Shown here: positions 1-5,795 of the stretch, piece by piece | Position numbering within the stretch: position 1 is the stretch's first letter | How the letters are laid out: the number at the start of each line of letters is the position of its first letter | Assembly: GCA_024232355.1 (NCBI GenBank) | Contig: JAAEPW010001331.1 | Span: 1-11,258 of the forward strand | Length of the DNA: 11,258 bases | Reading direction: 5' to 3' | Origin: Chloroflexota bacterium | Lineage (GTDB): Bacteria > Chloroflexota > Anaerolineae > B4-G1 | The notes under the pieces: model-generated | Databases searched by the model: none | Told to the model about the DNA's origin: nothing | The model's input: the letters and a program-made list of their open reading frames with translations, nothing else | Position numbers and translations under genes: made by a program

Positions 1-305
1 CTAAAATGCATATTCAATTCTATCCACCCCCATATCTACTGGCGTTCAAATGGAAAATCCCATATCCAGGGTCTGGCAAACTTGAAAATGATATTTTGGA
101 ATTGTAGGACTGAGTCCCTGTTGATGCTTTGTTGCACGGGCCGCCCCTGGAACGGTGGCTGTGAGCGATCTGTACCGAAAGATCGTTAGAACTGAATAGC
201 CCTGGTTCACCCTCCGTTTTTCAAACTATGCTCCAGTACACAACCGAGAAATAATGTTCGTTGGCGTTCTATTTTGCATAAAAAGAATCTGGCAGAAAAA
301 CTTAC
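1..305. other. Intergenic region, no supportable gene
   Basis: No convincing coding region is seen here. One forward frame is open from base 1 to a stop at 187-189, but its translation is rich in Cys and Trp, has no recognisable motif and no visible start. Another forward frame is open only to about base 107, and the reverse frames are broken. The stretch is AT-rich at the left and contains two adjacent stem-loops (135-187) and a weak T-run near 217-221. It could hold the far 3' flank of an upstream gene, a small structured RNA, or nothing. I cannot decide between these. Confidence 0.6.
135..187 (+). other. Two adjacent predicted stem-loops
   Basis: The first stem pairs 135-145 with 154-163: CAC with GTG, then a G-T pair, a bulged G139, and GCCGCC with GGTGGC, closing an 8-nt loop. 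The second pairs CGATCT (166-171) with AGATCG (180-185) around an 8-nt loop and can extend by an A-U and a G-U pair at its base. Back-to-back hairpins in a gene-free stretch suggest a structured RNA or a 3' end region. I recognise no known RNA family, and orientation is undetermined because stems read on either strand. Confidence 0.35.
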
Positions 306-334
306 TTGTCAAATCTGTGGCTTTGTGTTATGAT
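306..334 (+). promoter_or_regulatory. Sigma-70-type promoter for rpsF-ssb-rpsR
   Basis: A -35 box TTGTCA (306-311; consensus TTGACA) is followed by exactly 17 bp and a -10 box TATGAT (329-334; consensus TATAAT). Transcription should start near 340-342, giving a leader of about 80 nt before rpsF. It is the only near-consensus pair I see upstream of the ribosomal gene cluster. Confidence 0.75.
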
Positions 335-420
335 ACCGCCCGTTGCGTGCCCGCTAACGGGCTTTCCGCCCTCAATATTGGATTTGGGGGCAATCCCGAG
401 GAAAGGAGGTAAACCGTCTA
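335..420 (+). promoter_or_regulatory. Structured rpsF leader, possible S6:S18 autoregulatory element
   Basis: The leader can fold GCCCG (349-353) with CGGGC (358-362) around CTAA. A competing longer stem pairs 338-344 with 356-362, although its left arm may lie partly upstream of the transcription start. Next come an unpaired TTTCC (363-367) and a second stem, GCCCTC (368-373) with GGGGGC (386-391). An alternative second stem is GGATT (380-384) with AATCC (392-396). A strong Shine-Dalgarno, AAAGGAGGT, ends at 410, ten bases before the GTG start. Leaders of rpsF operons in many bacteria carry a CCG-containing motif bound by the S6:S18 pair. The CCG at 366-368 between the hairpins is compatible with that, but I have not matched the full consensus. 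Confidence 0.45.
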
Positions 421-705
421 GTGCGCAGTTATGAATTAGTATTTATCGTTCACCCAGAAGTGGATGGCGATGACTTTACAGCTGTTGTTGAACGGACCAC
501 AAGCTTGGTCGAACGTAACAGTGGTAAAGTTGCGCAAACCGATTTCTGGGGTTCACGTCGACTGGCCTATCCCATTCAAGATCAGTGGGAAGGCCAGTAT
601 GTGTTGATGCAGCTAGAGCTCGAGCCGCACGGTGTGTTAGGGCTAGAGCGTGATGTCATACTAGTTGAACAAATCATTCGTCACTTGATCGTGCGTGTTG
701 AGTAA
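421..705 (+). CDS. rpsF: 30S ribosomal protein S6
   Basis: Ribosomal protein S6 (94 aa, normal length for the family) binds the central domain of 16S rRNA as a heterodimer with S18. The sequence begins with the characteristic YELVFIVHPEV strand, has the conserved WGSRRLAYPI segment at residues 43-52 followed by EGQYVLM, and ends with the helix and strand around IIRHLIVRVE. The start is GTG at 421, set by the very strong AAAGGAGGT upstream. It is the first gene of an rpsF-ssb-rpsR cluster, an order conserved in many bacteria, and its partner S18 is encoded two genes downstream. Control is probably through the structured leader. Nothing is unusual except the GTG start and the short C-terminus. 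Confidence 0.96.
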   Translation: MRSYELVFIVHPEVDGDDFTAVVERTTSLVERNSGKVAQTDFWGSRRLAYPIQDQWEGQYVLMQLELEPHGVLGLERDVILVEQIIRHLIVRVE

Positions 706-755
706 GTAATACTACAGACCACTTGGTATGCCTGCAACTCTGAGGAGTGAGAACG

Positions 756-1145
756 ATGGCGAGGGGTTTGAACAAGGTGATGGTGATTGGTAACGTGGGG
801 CGTGATCCCGAGATGCGTTACATCCCCAGTGGAAAGCCAGTGACATCGTTCAGTGTAGCAACTTTTCGCAGTTGGGCAAACTCGGAAGGGGAACGTCGTG
901 AGGAGACCGAGTGGTTCAATGTGGTGGCATGGGGTAATCTAGCCGAAATATGCAAACAACACCTTTGCAAAGGGCAGCAAGTGTATGTAGAAGGGCGTTT
1001 GCAGACACGCAGTTGGAAAGATCAAGATGGGAGGAAACGCTTCCGTACCGAGTTGGTCGCCAATGAAATGATCGTGTTGGGAAGGCGCGATGCTTCCGAG
1101 ATCATTGAATCTGCCGATGAAGGAACGGAGGAATTTCCCTTTTAG
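756..1145 (+). CDS. ssb: Single-stranded DNA-binding protein
   Basis: SSB coats single-stranded DNA during replication, repair and recombination. The 129-residue protein has an OB fold over about residues 4-108, starting LNKVMVIGNVGRDPEMRY, with the conserved TEWFNVVAWG block at 51-60 (W53 equivalent to a DNA-stacking Trp) and VYVEGRLQTRSW at 77-87. It ends in an acidic tip, EEFPF, the docking peptide for SSB-interacting proteins. The linker between fold and tip is only about 15 residues, so the protein is shorter than the usual 150-180 aa. I chose ATG at 756 because AGGAG (743-747) lies 8 nt upstream. A GTG at 747 is in frame but overlaps this ribosome-binding site. It lies between rpsF and rpsR and is likely cotranscribed with them. 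Confidence 0.95.
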   Translation: MARGLNKVMVIGNVGRDPEMRYIPSGKPVTSFSVATFRSWANSEGERREETEWFNVVAWGNLAEICKQHLCKGQQVYVEGRLQTRSWKDQDGRKRFRTELVANEMIVLGRRDASEIIESADEGTEEFPF

Positions 1146-1239
1146 GTATCGTTTAGAAACAACGTTAGTTAGTGTTAACAAGTTGGTAGGCTGCTGGCAA
1201 GTCTGTGTCTACTAATTCAGAGTAAGGGAGGTTGGAGCG

Positions 1240-1533
1240 TTGGCAGGAAGAGGAAGAGGAAGAGGAAGATCAAGTTCGCAACGAAGAAGCGGAGGTCGGC
1301 GTTGGTTCAAGAGAGGGCGAAAAAAGTGCTCTTTCTGTGAGGAAAAAACTACTCATATCGATTACAAGCAAGCAGATATGTTACGAAGATTTCTGACCGA
1401 TCGGGGAAAGATTCGACCACGGAGGCGGACAGGAACGTGCGCCAAGCATCAGCGGCTAGTATCTACCGCGATCAAGCGTGCCCGTCACCTAGCATTATTA
1501 CCATTTGTGGTAGAACCCCATCCCAACCGCTAG
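1240..1533 (+). CDS. rpsR: 30S ribosomal protein S18 (Cys-containing form)
   Basis: S18 pairs with S6 on the 30S platform. The conserved core is [20 protein letters not shown] (residues 40-59), then [30 protein letters not shown]. Four possible zinc ligands are present: C30, C33, C67 and H70. This is therefore a metal-binding (C+) form; many S18 proteins have lost these residues. The start is TTG at 1240, supported by GGGAGGT (1226-1232) seven bases upstream. The N-terminus is a Gly-Arg repeat, GRGRGRGR, followed by [11 protein letters not shown]. It is encoded by a perfect hexanucleotide repeat and is longer and more regular than usual S18 tails. The gene sits 94 nt after ssb with no obvious promoter or terminator between, so it is probably in the same transcript. 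Confidence 0.95.
   Translation: MAGRGRGRGRSSSQRRSGGRRWFKRGRKKCSFCEEKTTHIDYKQADMLRRFLTDRGKIRPRRRTGTCAKHQRLVSTAIKRARHLALLPFVVEPHPNR
1246..1269 (+). repeat. (GGAAGA)4 hexanucleotide tandem repeat inside rpsR
   Basis: Four perfect copies of GGAAGA encode Gly-Arg four times at residues 3-10 of S18. Because the unit is six bases, gain or loss of a copy would keep the reading frame. The repeat is purine-rich and contains several Shine-Dalgarno-like GGAAGAGG strings immediately after the start codon. Confidence 0.9.
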
Positions 1534-1556
1534 TACGTTCAATAATCAATGACTGA

Positions 1557-1583
1557 TAGCCATCAGCGTTTAGCTGATGGCTA
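1557..1583 (+). other. Perfect 11-bp hairpin between rpsR and the foldase gene
   Basis: TAGCCATCAGC (1557-1567) pairs perfectly with GCTGATGGCTA (1573-1583) around the 5-nt loop GTTTA. No T-tract follows; the next bases are ATGATTGTGAG. It is therefore not a standard intrinsic terminator. It may be an RNA-processing or 3'-end-stabilising hairpin that sets different mRNA levels for rpsR and the next gene. A perfect palindrome could also be a DNA operator. Confidence 0.6.
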
Positions 1584-1602
1584 ATGATTGTGAGAAAATA
1601 GA

Positions 1603-2793
1603 ATGGCAAAAAAGACCAAAAAGCGTGCACCAAAAGAGTTAACGCGCAAGCAACTTTCTCGCTTGGAACGGGATAAGCGTATGGAGCGGATCCTCAAATG
1701 GAGCGTGATTGCTGTAACGGTTGTCGTCGTGGGTATTTTGGCTTATGGGCTTGTCGTTGAAAAGGTCATCAAAGCCCGCCAATCCGTTGCGACTGTGAAT
1801 GAAGTTCCTATCACTACGGCCGAGTTCCAGGCTCGTGTGCGTTATATGCGGAGGCAAAAGGTCAGGGAACTCGAGTACCTGTTCTTTCAACAGCAATCTA
1901 TTGCTGATCCGACTGATTCCGAGGTACAATTTTATCTGGAATATCTTCAGAACAATATCAGTGATTTGCAAAGTCAATTGGACGTGGCAAACGCTTTAAT
2001 CATTGGAGAACAAACTCTCGAGCAGTTAATCCAAGAAGAGTTTGTGCGCCAAGAAGCAGAGCGTCGGGGCATCACTGTTTCGTCAGAAGAATTACAGGAG
2101 ACAGTTGAAGAGTCTTTTGGATACGATCGAAATCCCCCAACACCTGTACCAACTGTCGTATCAACGAATACGCTTGATCTTGAACCAGAATCCACACCGC
2201 TTCCGACACCAACTCCAGTGACTGAAGATGCATTTCGTCTGCAATATGATAACTTTGTCAAAGACTTGAAATTGTTGGGCATTTCTGAGCAGCAACACCG
2301 ATCCTGGTTGAGAACATCCTTGCTTCTTGAAAAGTTGCAGGAAGAGATGCAGACCGAACTTCCCACGACGGATGATCAAGTTCAATTGCTTTATTTGTTC
2401 CTGGACGACCCTGGACGGGCGAATGAAGTATCTGCTCGGTTGGACGCAGGGGAAGATTTCCAGACATTGATTGACGAGTTGCAGCTAGACGAAAACATTA
2501 CGGCGTATGGTGGTGAAATGGACTGGTCTCCTCAAAACGTATTGGAGAGCAACTTTGATGCTCAAGTAGCCGATCTGGCGTTCAGCCTGGCAGTAGGTGA
2601 ACACAGCCAGCCGATAGTGAGTCAGGATGGTGCGCAATACACCATTATCCAGGTGCTGGATCGCGGTGAGCGCGAACTGGATCAATATGTGCTCGATCAA
2701 TTGGGAGAAGAAGCGTTTCAAGAGTGGCTGGAGGGTCAAGCAGACCTAGTAGAACGAGGCACGTATCGTGACCGCGTGCCGACGGACCCATAA
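1603..2793 (+). CDS. Membrane-anchored SurA/PrsA-like foldase (parvulin-type peptidyl-prolyl isomerase)
   Basis: This is a predicted extracytoplasmic folding factor of 396 aa. A highly basic N-terminus (KKTKKRAPKELTRKQLSR) precedes one hydrophobic helix at about residues 33-52. No lipobox cysteine is present, so it is a signal anchor rather than a lipoprotein. Residues 60-175 form a SurA_N-type chaperone domain, beginning SVATVNEVPITTAEFQ. A Pro/Thr-rich linker spans about 178-207 (PTPVPTV, then STPLPTPTP). After another helical stretch, residues 255-355 resemble a parvulin rotamase domain, with VQLLYLFLDDP, AGEDFQTLIDEL, GGEMDW and PIVSQDGAQYTIIQVLDR. The ribosome-binding site is weak (TGAG at 1591-1594). 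The gene follows rpsR after 69 nt and a hairpin, and ends before a terminator. Isomerase activity is inferred; it may act only as a chaperone. Confidence 0.85.
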   Translation: MAKKTKKRAPKELTRKQLSRLERDKRMERILKWSVIAVTVVVVGILAYGLVVEKVIKARQSVATVNEVPITTAEFQARVRYMRRQKVRELEYLFFQQQSIADPTDSEVQFYLEYLQNNISDLQSQLDVANALIIGEQTLEQLIQEEFVRQEAERRGITVSSEELQETVEESFGYDRNPPTPVPTVVSTNTLDLEPESTPLPTPTPVTEDAFRLQYDNFVKDLKLLGISEQQHRSWLRTSLLLEKLQEEMQTELPTTDDQVQLLYLFLDDPGRANEVSARLDAGEDFQTLIDELQLDENITAYGGEMDWSPQNVLESNFDAQVADLAFSLAVGEHSQPIVSQDGAQYTIIQVLDRGERELDQYVLDQLGEEAFQEWLEGQADLVERGTYRDRVPTDP

Positions 2794-2816
2794 GTAAAAA
2801 AATTGTTGAACCGAAT

Positions 2817-2871
2817 AGCCCGGCTTTTGTCTGTTGGTGTCAATACTCCAGTAGACAGGAGCTGGGTTTTT
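2817..2871 (+). terminator. Rho-independent terminator after the foldase gene
   Basis: CCCGGCTTTTGTCT (2819-2832) pairs with AGACAGGAGCTGGG (2853-2866), using three G-U pairs, around a loop of about 20 nt. TTTTT (2867-2871) follows. It lies between two convergent genes, foldase (+) and rel (-). Read on the minus strand the stem is imperfect and its T-run (about 2798-2804) is distant, so it may only partly serve rel. Confidence 0.7.
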
Positions 2872-2883
2872 AATTGAACTGTG

Positions 2884-5079
2884 CTACCCCGTATAACGCC
2901 GAGCCTCGGTCACATTTGTCCGGCGTTCGATTTTGGTCAATACGCGGCTGAGTTGAGTAATGTCACTGATTTCTATAGTAAGATAAAATGTAGCAATATT
3001 TTGCCGGACGTCTTGTGTGAGGCTTACAATATTGATGCCCTCACTACTGATCACGTTTGAGATTTCGCTGAGCAACCCGGCACGATCGTAGGCTATTATA
3101 CGAATCGCGACCGGGACAGTTCGTGAACGTGTTCCCCAACTAACCTCTATCAATCGCTCTCTATCTCTCATACTCAGCACGTTGGGGCAGTCGCGGCGAT
3201 GAATGGTGACACCTCGCCCTCGGGTGACATAACCAACAACGTCGTCCCCAGGCAGTGGACTGCAACAGCGCGCCAGTCGGGTCAGTAGACCACCGGTGCC
3301 TTGTACTTGAAGTCCCTCGATGGTTGGTGTAGGTGGGGTAGGTACCAAGGGTAACCCAACTTCTTCGTGATGACGTGTATCGGCAATTTTACTGGCAATT
3401 TGCTGGCTGTTGATATCTCCAAAACCGACAGCCGCGTGAAAGTCAGTGGATTTTTCATAGTCGAAAAGCTGAGCAACGGCTTCGTGGCCTAGGTGTTCTA
3501 CTCCCAGGCGCTTTAATTCACGCTCAACAATTTCTCGCCCCAAGTTGATGTTTTGTTCTCTGTTCTGACGCCGGAACCACTGGCGGATTTTGCTGCGAGC
3601 GCGACTGGTCGTCGTATATCTCAGTGAGGGATTCAACCAGTCACGGCTAGGACCCTTTTGACGGGTGGTCAGTATCTCCACTTGGTCACCGTTCTTTAGT
3701 CGATAATCCAGGCTGACCATTTTCCCATTGACTCGTGCTCCCCGGCAGCGGTGTCCGATTTCGGTATGAATCTGGTAGGCAAAATCTATGGGGGTCGCAT
3801 CGGTTGGCAGGTCAATAAGCTTGCCTTTTGGAGTAAAAGTGTACACCCGATCCTGAAAGACGTCAGTCTTCATCGCGTCTACGAATTCTTTTGCATCGAT
3901 GGTTTCTTGCCGCCATTCTACCAGTGAGCGCAATACGGGAATATCGGTTTCAAGTGCTTTGTTTTGTCCTCCTCCCTCCTTGTAGCGCCAATGAGCGGCG
4001 ACACCATATTCCGCGATGCGGTGCATACTCTGCGTGCGAATCTGTATTTCTAGTGTCTTGCCGTCCTGGCAGAAAACCGCTGTGTGCAGACTCTGGTATC
4101 CGTTACCTTTGGGGGTAGCCACATAATCGTCAAACTCGCCGGGGATAGGCTTCCATAATCCATGTACGAGACCCAAGATGCGATAACAATCAGATTCCGT
4201 ATCGGTGATCATACGAATGGCGCGAACATCGTAAATTTGCTGAAAGGGAACGCCTTTGCGCTGCATCTTGCGGTAAATGCTATAAATGTGTTTGGGCCGC
4301 CCCGTAATGTCTGCACTGATACCCTCTGCCGCCACTGCCCGCTTGAGAATCTCAATATGTCGCTGGATGCTGTCCTCACGATCCGGGCGGCGTTCTCTGA
4401 TAAAGGACACAATCTCGGCATAGGTAGTTGGCGCTACATAGCGCAGACTCAAATCTTCCAGTTCCCACTTCCATTGCCATATTCCAAGCCGGTTGGCCAA
4501 CGGTGCAAAGATTTCTTGTGTCTCACGGGCAAACGATTTGCGACGTTCTGGAGAAAGAGCATCAAGCGTGCGCATATTGTGCAAACGATCAGCCAACTTT
4601 ATGATGACCACACGAATGTCCTCGGCCATAGCGATGAACATTTTGCGCAAGCTTTCAATTTCTTGCTCGCCGCGAGGCCGTCTCTCACTTCTCTGGGTGT
4701 GGACTAGCCGCTCAATGTGGTCCTGTTCAATTTGCTCCTCGATCTCTTCTAGTTTTGTTACACCATCGACCAGGTTGGCTACGTCTGCGCTAAATCTTCG
4801 ACCCAATACTTCTATGTCAATGTCCGAGTTATCTTCGACTACATCGTGCAGCAGACCAGCGACGATGGTATCTGTATCCATTCCTATATCGGTCAAAAGT
4901 AGTGCCACGGCCAATGGGTGTTGAATGTAGGACTCGCCCGACTTGCGCTTCTGACCGGCGTGGGCTAGTTCAGCGACATCGTATGCACGTTCGATGCGCG
5001 TACGTGCATTGTTGCCCCGCTTGCCAGGTGGAACGTACTCTAGTATTCGCGAGATATCGAGTTCAGGTTGTTTTTTCAT
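2884..5079 (-). CDS. rel: Bifunctional (p)ppGpp synthetase/hydrolase (Rel/SpoT family)
   Basis: Makes and degrades the alarmone (p)ppGpp in the stringent response. The 731-aa protein has the full long-Rel layout. Residues 30-200 are an HD hydrolase domain with H54, the HD pair H78-D79 and D164 intact. Residues 255-370 are the synthetase, with GRPKHIYSIYRKM (260-272), YDVRAIR (283-289), GNGYQSLHT (325-333) and EIQIRTQ (344-350). A TGS domain follows at 411-472, then a linker and a zinc-type motif (C605, C606, H627, C631), and an ACT domain at 655-729. Intact hydrolase residues argue for a bifunctional enzyme rather than a RelA-only one. An extra charged stretch (about 112-140) lengthens the HD domain. 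The ATG at 5079 has only a GGAG 3 nt away, which is too close; see the promoter. The next in-frame start candidates would cut into the HD domain. Confidence 0.95.
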   Translation of the reverse strand: MKKQPELDISRILEYVPPGKRGNNARTRIERAYDVAELAHAGQKRKSGESYIQHPLAVALLLTDIGMDTDTIVAGLLHDVVEDNSDIDIEVLGRRFSADVANLVDGVTKLEEIEEQIEQDHIERLVHTQRSERRPRGEQEIESLRKMFIAMAEDIRVVIIKLADRLHNMRTLDALSPERRKSFARETQEIFAPLANRLGIWQWKWELEDLSLRYVAPTTYAEIVSFIRERRPDREDSIQRHIEILKRAVAAEGISADITGRPKHIYSIYRKMQRKGVPFQQIYDVRAIRMITDTESDCYRILGLVHGLWKPIPGEFDDYVATPKGNGYQSLHTAVFCQDGKTLEIQIRTQSMHRIAEYGVAAHWRYKEGGGQNKALETDIPVLRSLVEWRQETIDAKEFVDAMKTDVFQDRVYTFTPKGKLIDLPTDATPIDFAYQIHTEIGHRCRGARVNGKMVSLDYRLKNGDQVEILTTRQKGPSRDWLNPSLRYTTTSRARSKIRQWFRRQNREQNINLGREIVERELKRLGVEHLGHEAVAQLFDYEKSTDFHAAVGFGDINSQQIASKIADTRHHEEVGLPLVPTPPTPTIEGLQVQGTGGLLTRLARCCSPLPGDDVVGYVTRGRGVTIHRRDCPNVLSMRDRERLIEVSWGTRSRTVPVAIRIIAYDRAGLLSEISNVISSEGINIVSLTQDVRQNIATFYLTIEISDITQLSRVLTKIERRTNVTEARRYTG

Positions 5080-5087
5080 CTGCTCCG

Positions 5088-5116
5088 ATTGTACTCCCCG
5101 ACCCGGTCTCTGTCAA
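5088..5116 (-). promoter_or_regulatory. Consensus sigma-70 promoter of rel, placed for a leaderless mRNA
   Basis: On the minus strand a perfect -35 TTGACA (5116-5111) is followed by 17 bp and -10 TACAAT (5093-5088). The seventh base after the -10 box is an A at 5081, and the rel ATG begins at 5079. The transcript should therefore start within about 0-3 nt of the start codon. The GGAG at 5086-5083 would fall in the discriminator and would not be transcribed. Confidence 0.75.
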
Positions 5117-5160
5117 GCACCATGATCAAAAAGACCACACATTTTAATAAATCTTTTAGA

Positions 5161-5223
5161 CACTCGTTACACCATGTGCACAAAAGTATGTTATTGTAAT
5201 CGAGTGGCTTGGCGATGGCCAAG
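5161..5223. other. Two consecutive inverted repeats in the rel/pentapeptide spacer
   Basis: CACTCGTTAC (5161-5170) pairs with GTAATCGAGTG (5196-5206), leaving one bulged T and a 25-nt loop that contains the palindrome GTGCAC. One base later CTTGGC (5208-5213) pairs perfectly with GCCAAG (5218-5223) around a GATG tetraloop. With the repeat at 5239-5264 this makes three stems in about 100 bp. If transcribed on the + strand, they would form a structured leader for the pentapeptide gene. I see no convincing -35/-10 pair upstream of them on that strand. Confidence 0.5.
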
Positions 5224-5238
5224 TAAATCTTAATTGTT

Positions 5239-5264
5239 ACCATGATCGATATCTGATCAATGGT
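5239..5264. promoter_or_regulatory. Interrupted palindrome, operator or stem-loop
   Basis: ACCATGATC (5239-5247) and GATCAATGGT (5255-5264) form an inverted repeat with a single bulged A and a 7-bp spacer. TTG and CAA beyond it can extend the pairing. The left arm ACCATGATC occurs again at 5119-5127, directly upstream of the rel -35 box. This suggests a shared regulator half-site between the two divergent genes, or chance; no regulator gene is present in the window. Confidence 0.4.
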
Positions 5265-5293
5265 CAAAGTGGCGGGGAATGGGGAAACATTAA

Positions 5294-5671
5294 ATGAACG
5301 AGCACGAACTTGTCAAACTGTACGAAAATGGGACACGTGATTTTTCGGAGGTTGATCTCGGAAACGCTGATCTGAGCGGAATCAACTTGAGCGGAGTTTA
5401 CTTGACCAGTGCTGACTTGAGCGATGCCAAATTGGCCAGAACTTTTCTCATCGGTGCCAACTTGATCAACGCTAACCTGTATGGAGCCAATCTACAAAAA
5501 GCCCAATTGTTTGGGGCAGACCTGAGTGGAGCGGATCTAAGCGGCGCCGACCTGAGTGAGGCAAACTTGGTGGGGGTCAACTTGGAACATGCCAAGGTAA
5601 CCGATGAGCAACTCGCCCAAGCTGGATCTATCCAGTTTACGATTATGCCCGATGGTAGGATCAGTGATTGA
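5294..5671 (+). CDS. Pentapeptide-repeat protein
   Basis: A small, probably cytoplasmic protein of 125 aa built almost entirely of A(D/N)LSG-type pentapeptide repeats. The central Leu/Phe (Val in the last repeat) recurs every five residues from F17 to V102, giving about 18 repeats in perfect register. That corresponds to about four and a half coils of a right-handed quadrilateral beta-helix. A short helix-like cap (MNEHELVKLYENGT) precedes the repeats, and a tail, QLAQAGSIQFTIMPDGRISD, follows; similar MPDG tails occur in other pentapeptide proteins. Some family members mimic DNA and protect gyrase, but most have no known role, and nothing here allows a specific assignment. The start at 5294 follows a GGGGAA-type site about 5-10 nt upstream. 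It is divergent from rel and convergent with the transporter operon. Confidence 0.9.
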   Translation: MNEHELVKLYENGTRDFSEVDLGNADLSGINLSGVYLTSADLSDAKLARTFLIGANLINANLYGANLQKAQLFGADLSGADLSGADLSEANLVGVNLEHAKVTDEQLAQAGSIQFTIMPDGRISD

Positions 5672-5694
5672 CTTTGAGTGATCTGTTCTTGACA

Positions 5695-5716
5695 AGCTAA
5701 CTCGGGCTATTTTTTA
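5695..5716 (+). terminator. Weak candidate terminator after the pentapeptide gene
   Basis: AGCT (5695-5698) can pair with GGCT (5705-5708) around a 6-nt loop, followed by A and a run of six T (5710-5715). The stem is short for an intrinsic terminator. The call rests on its position 24 nt after the stop codon and on the T-run. Confidence 0.35.
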
Positions 5717-5747
5717 TCCTCGTCACATCAATAGCTGGCAAGTTTTG

Positions 5748-5776
5748 ACTTTTCCGCATCACTCGTATGCGAAAGT
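5748..5776 (-). terminator. Imperfect hairpin downstream of the transporter operon
   Basis: CGCAT (5755-5759) pairs with ATGCG (5767-5771) around a 7-nt loop. The stem continues as TTT with AAA and AC with GT across single-base bulges. It lies 20 nt beyond the stop of the permease gene in its direction of transcription. No T-tract follows on the minus strand, so it may protect the 3' end or give weak termination. Confidence 0.35.
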
Positions 5777-5795
5777 ACTTTGACCTACCCTTGGA

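Noticed and set aside
1..189. Forward frame open from the window edge to TAG at 187-189 (62 codons)
   Set aside because: The Cys/Trp-rich translation has no recognisable motif, and the DNA is better explained by overlapping stem-loops. It is too short to claim as a gene tail.
195..222. Possible tRNA or tmRNA 3' end (GGTTCACCCTCC followed by T-run)
   Set aside because: No T-arm stem, acceptor stem or CCA can be formed around it.
747..755. GTG at 747 as start of ssb
   Set aside because: It overlaps the AGGAG ribosome-binding site, while ATG 756 has correct spacing and gives the usual MARGLNKV start.
4162..4707. Open + strand frame of 181 codons inside rel
   Set aside because: It lies entirely antisense to the conserved HD and synthetase domains of rel, has no family resemblance, and is explained by codon bias of the real gene.
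5294..5671. Assigning the pentapeptide protein as a fluoroquinolone-resistance (Qnr-like) protein
   Set aside because: It is far shorter than Qnr/MfpA proteins and shows only the generic repeat; no specific feature supports gyrase protection.
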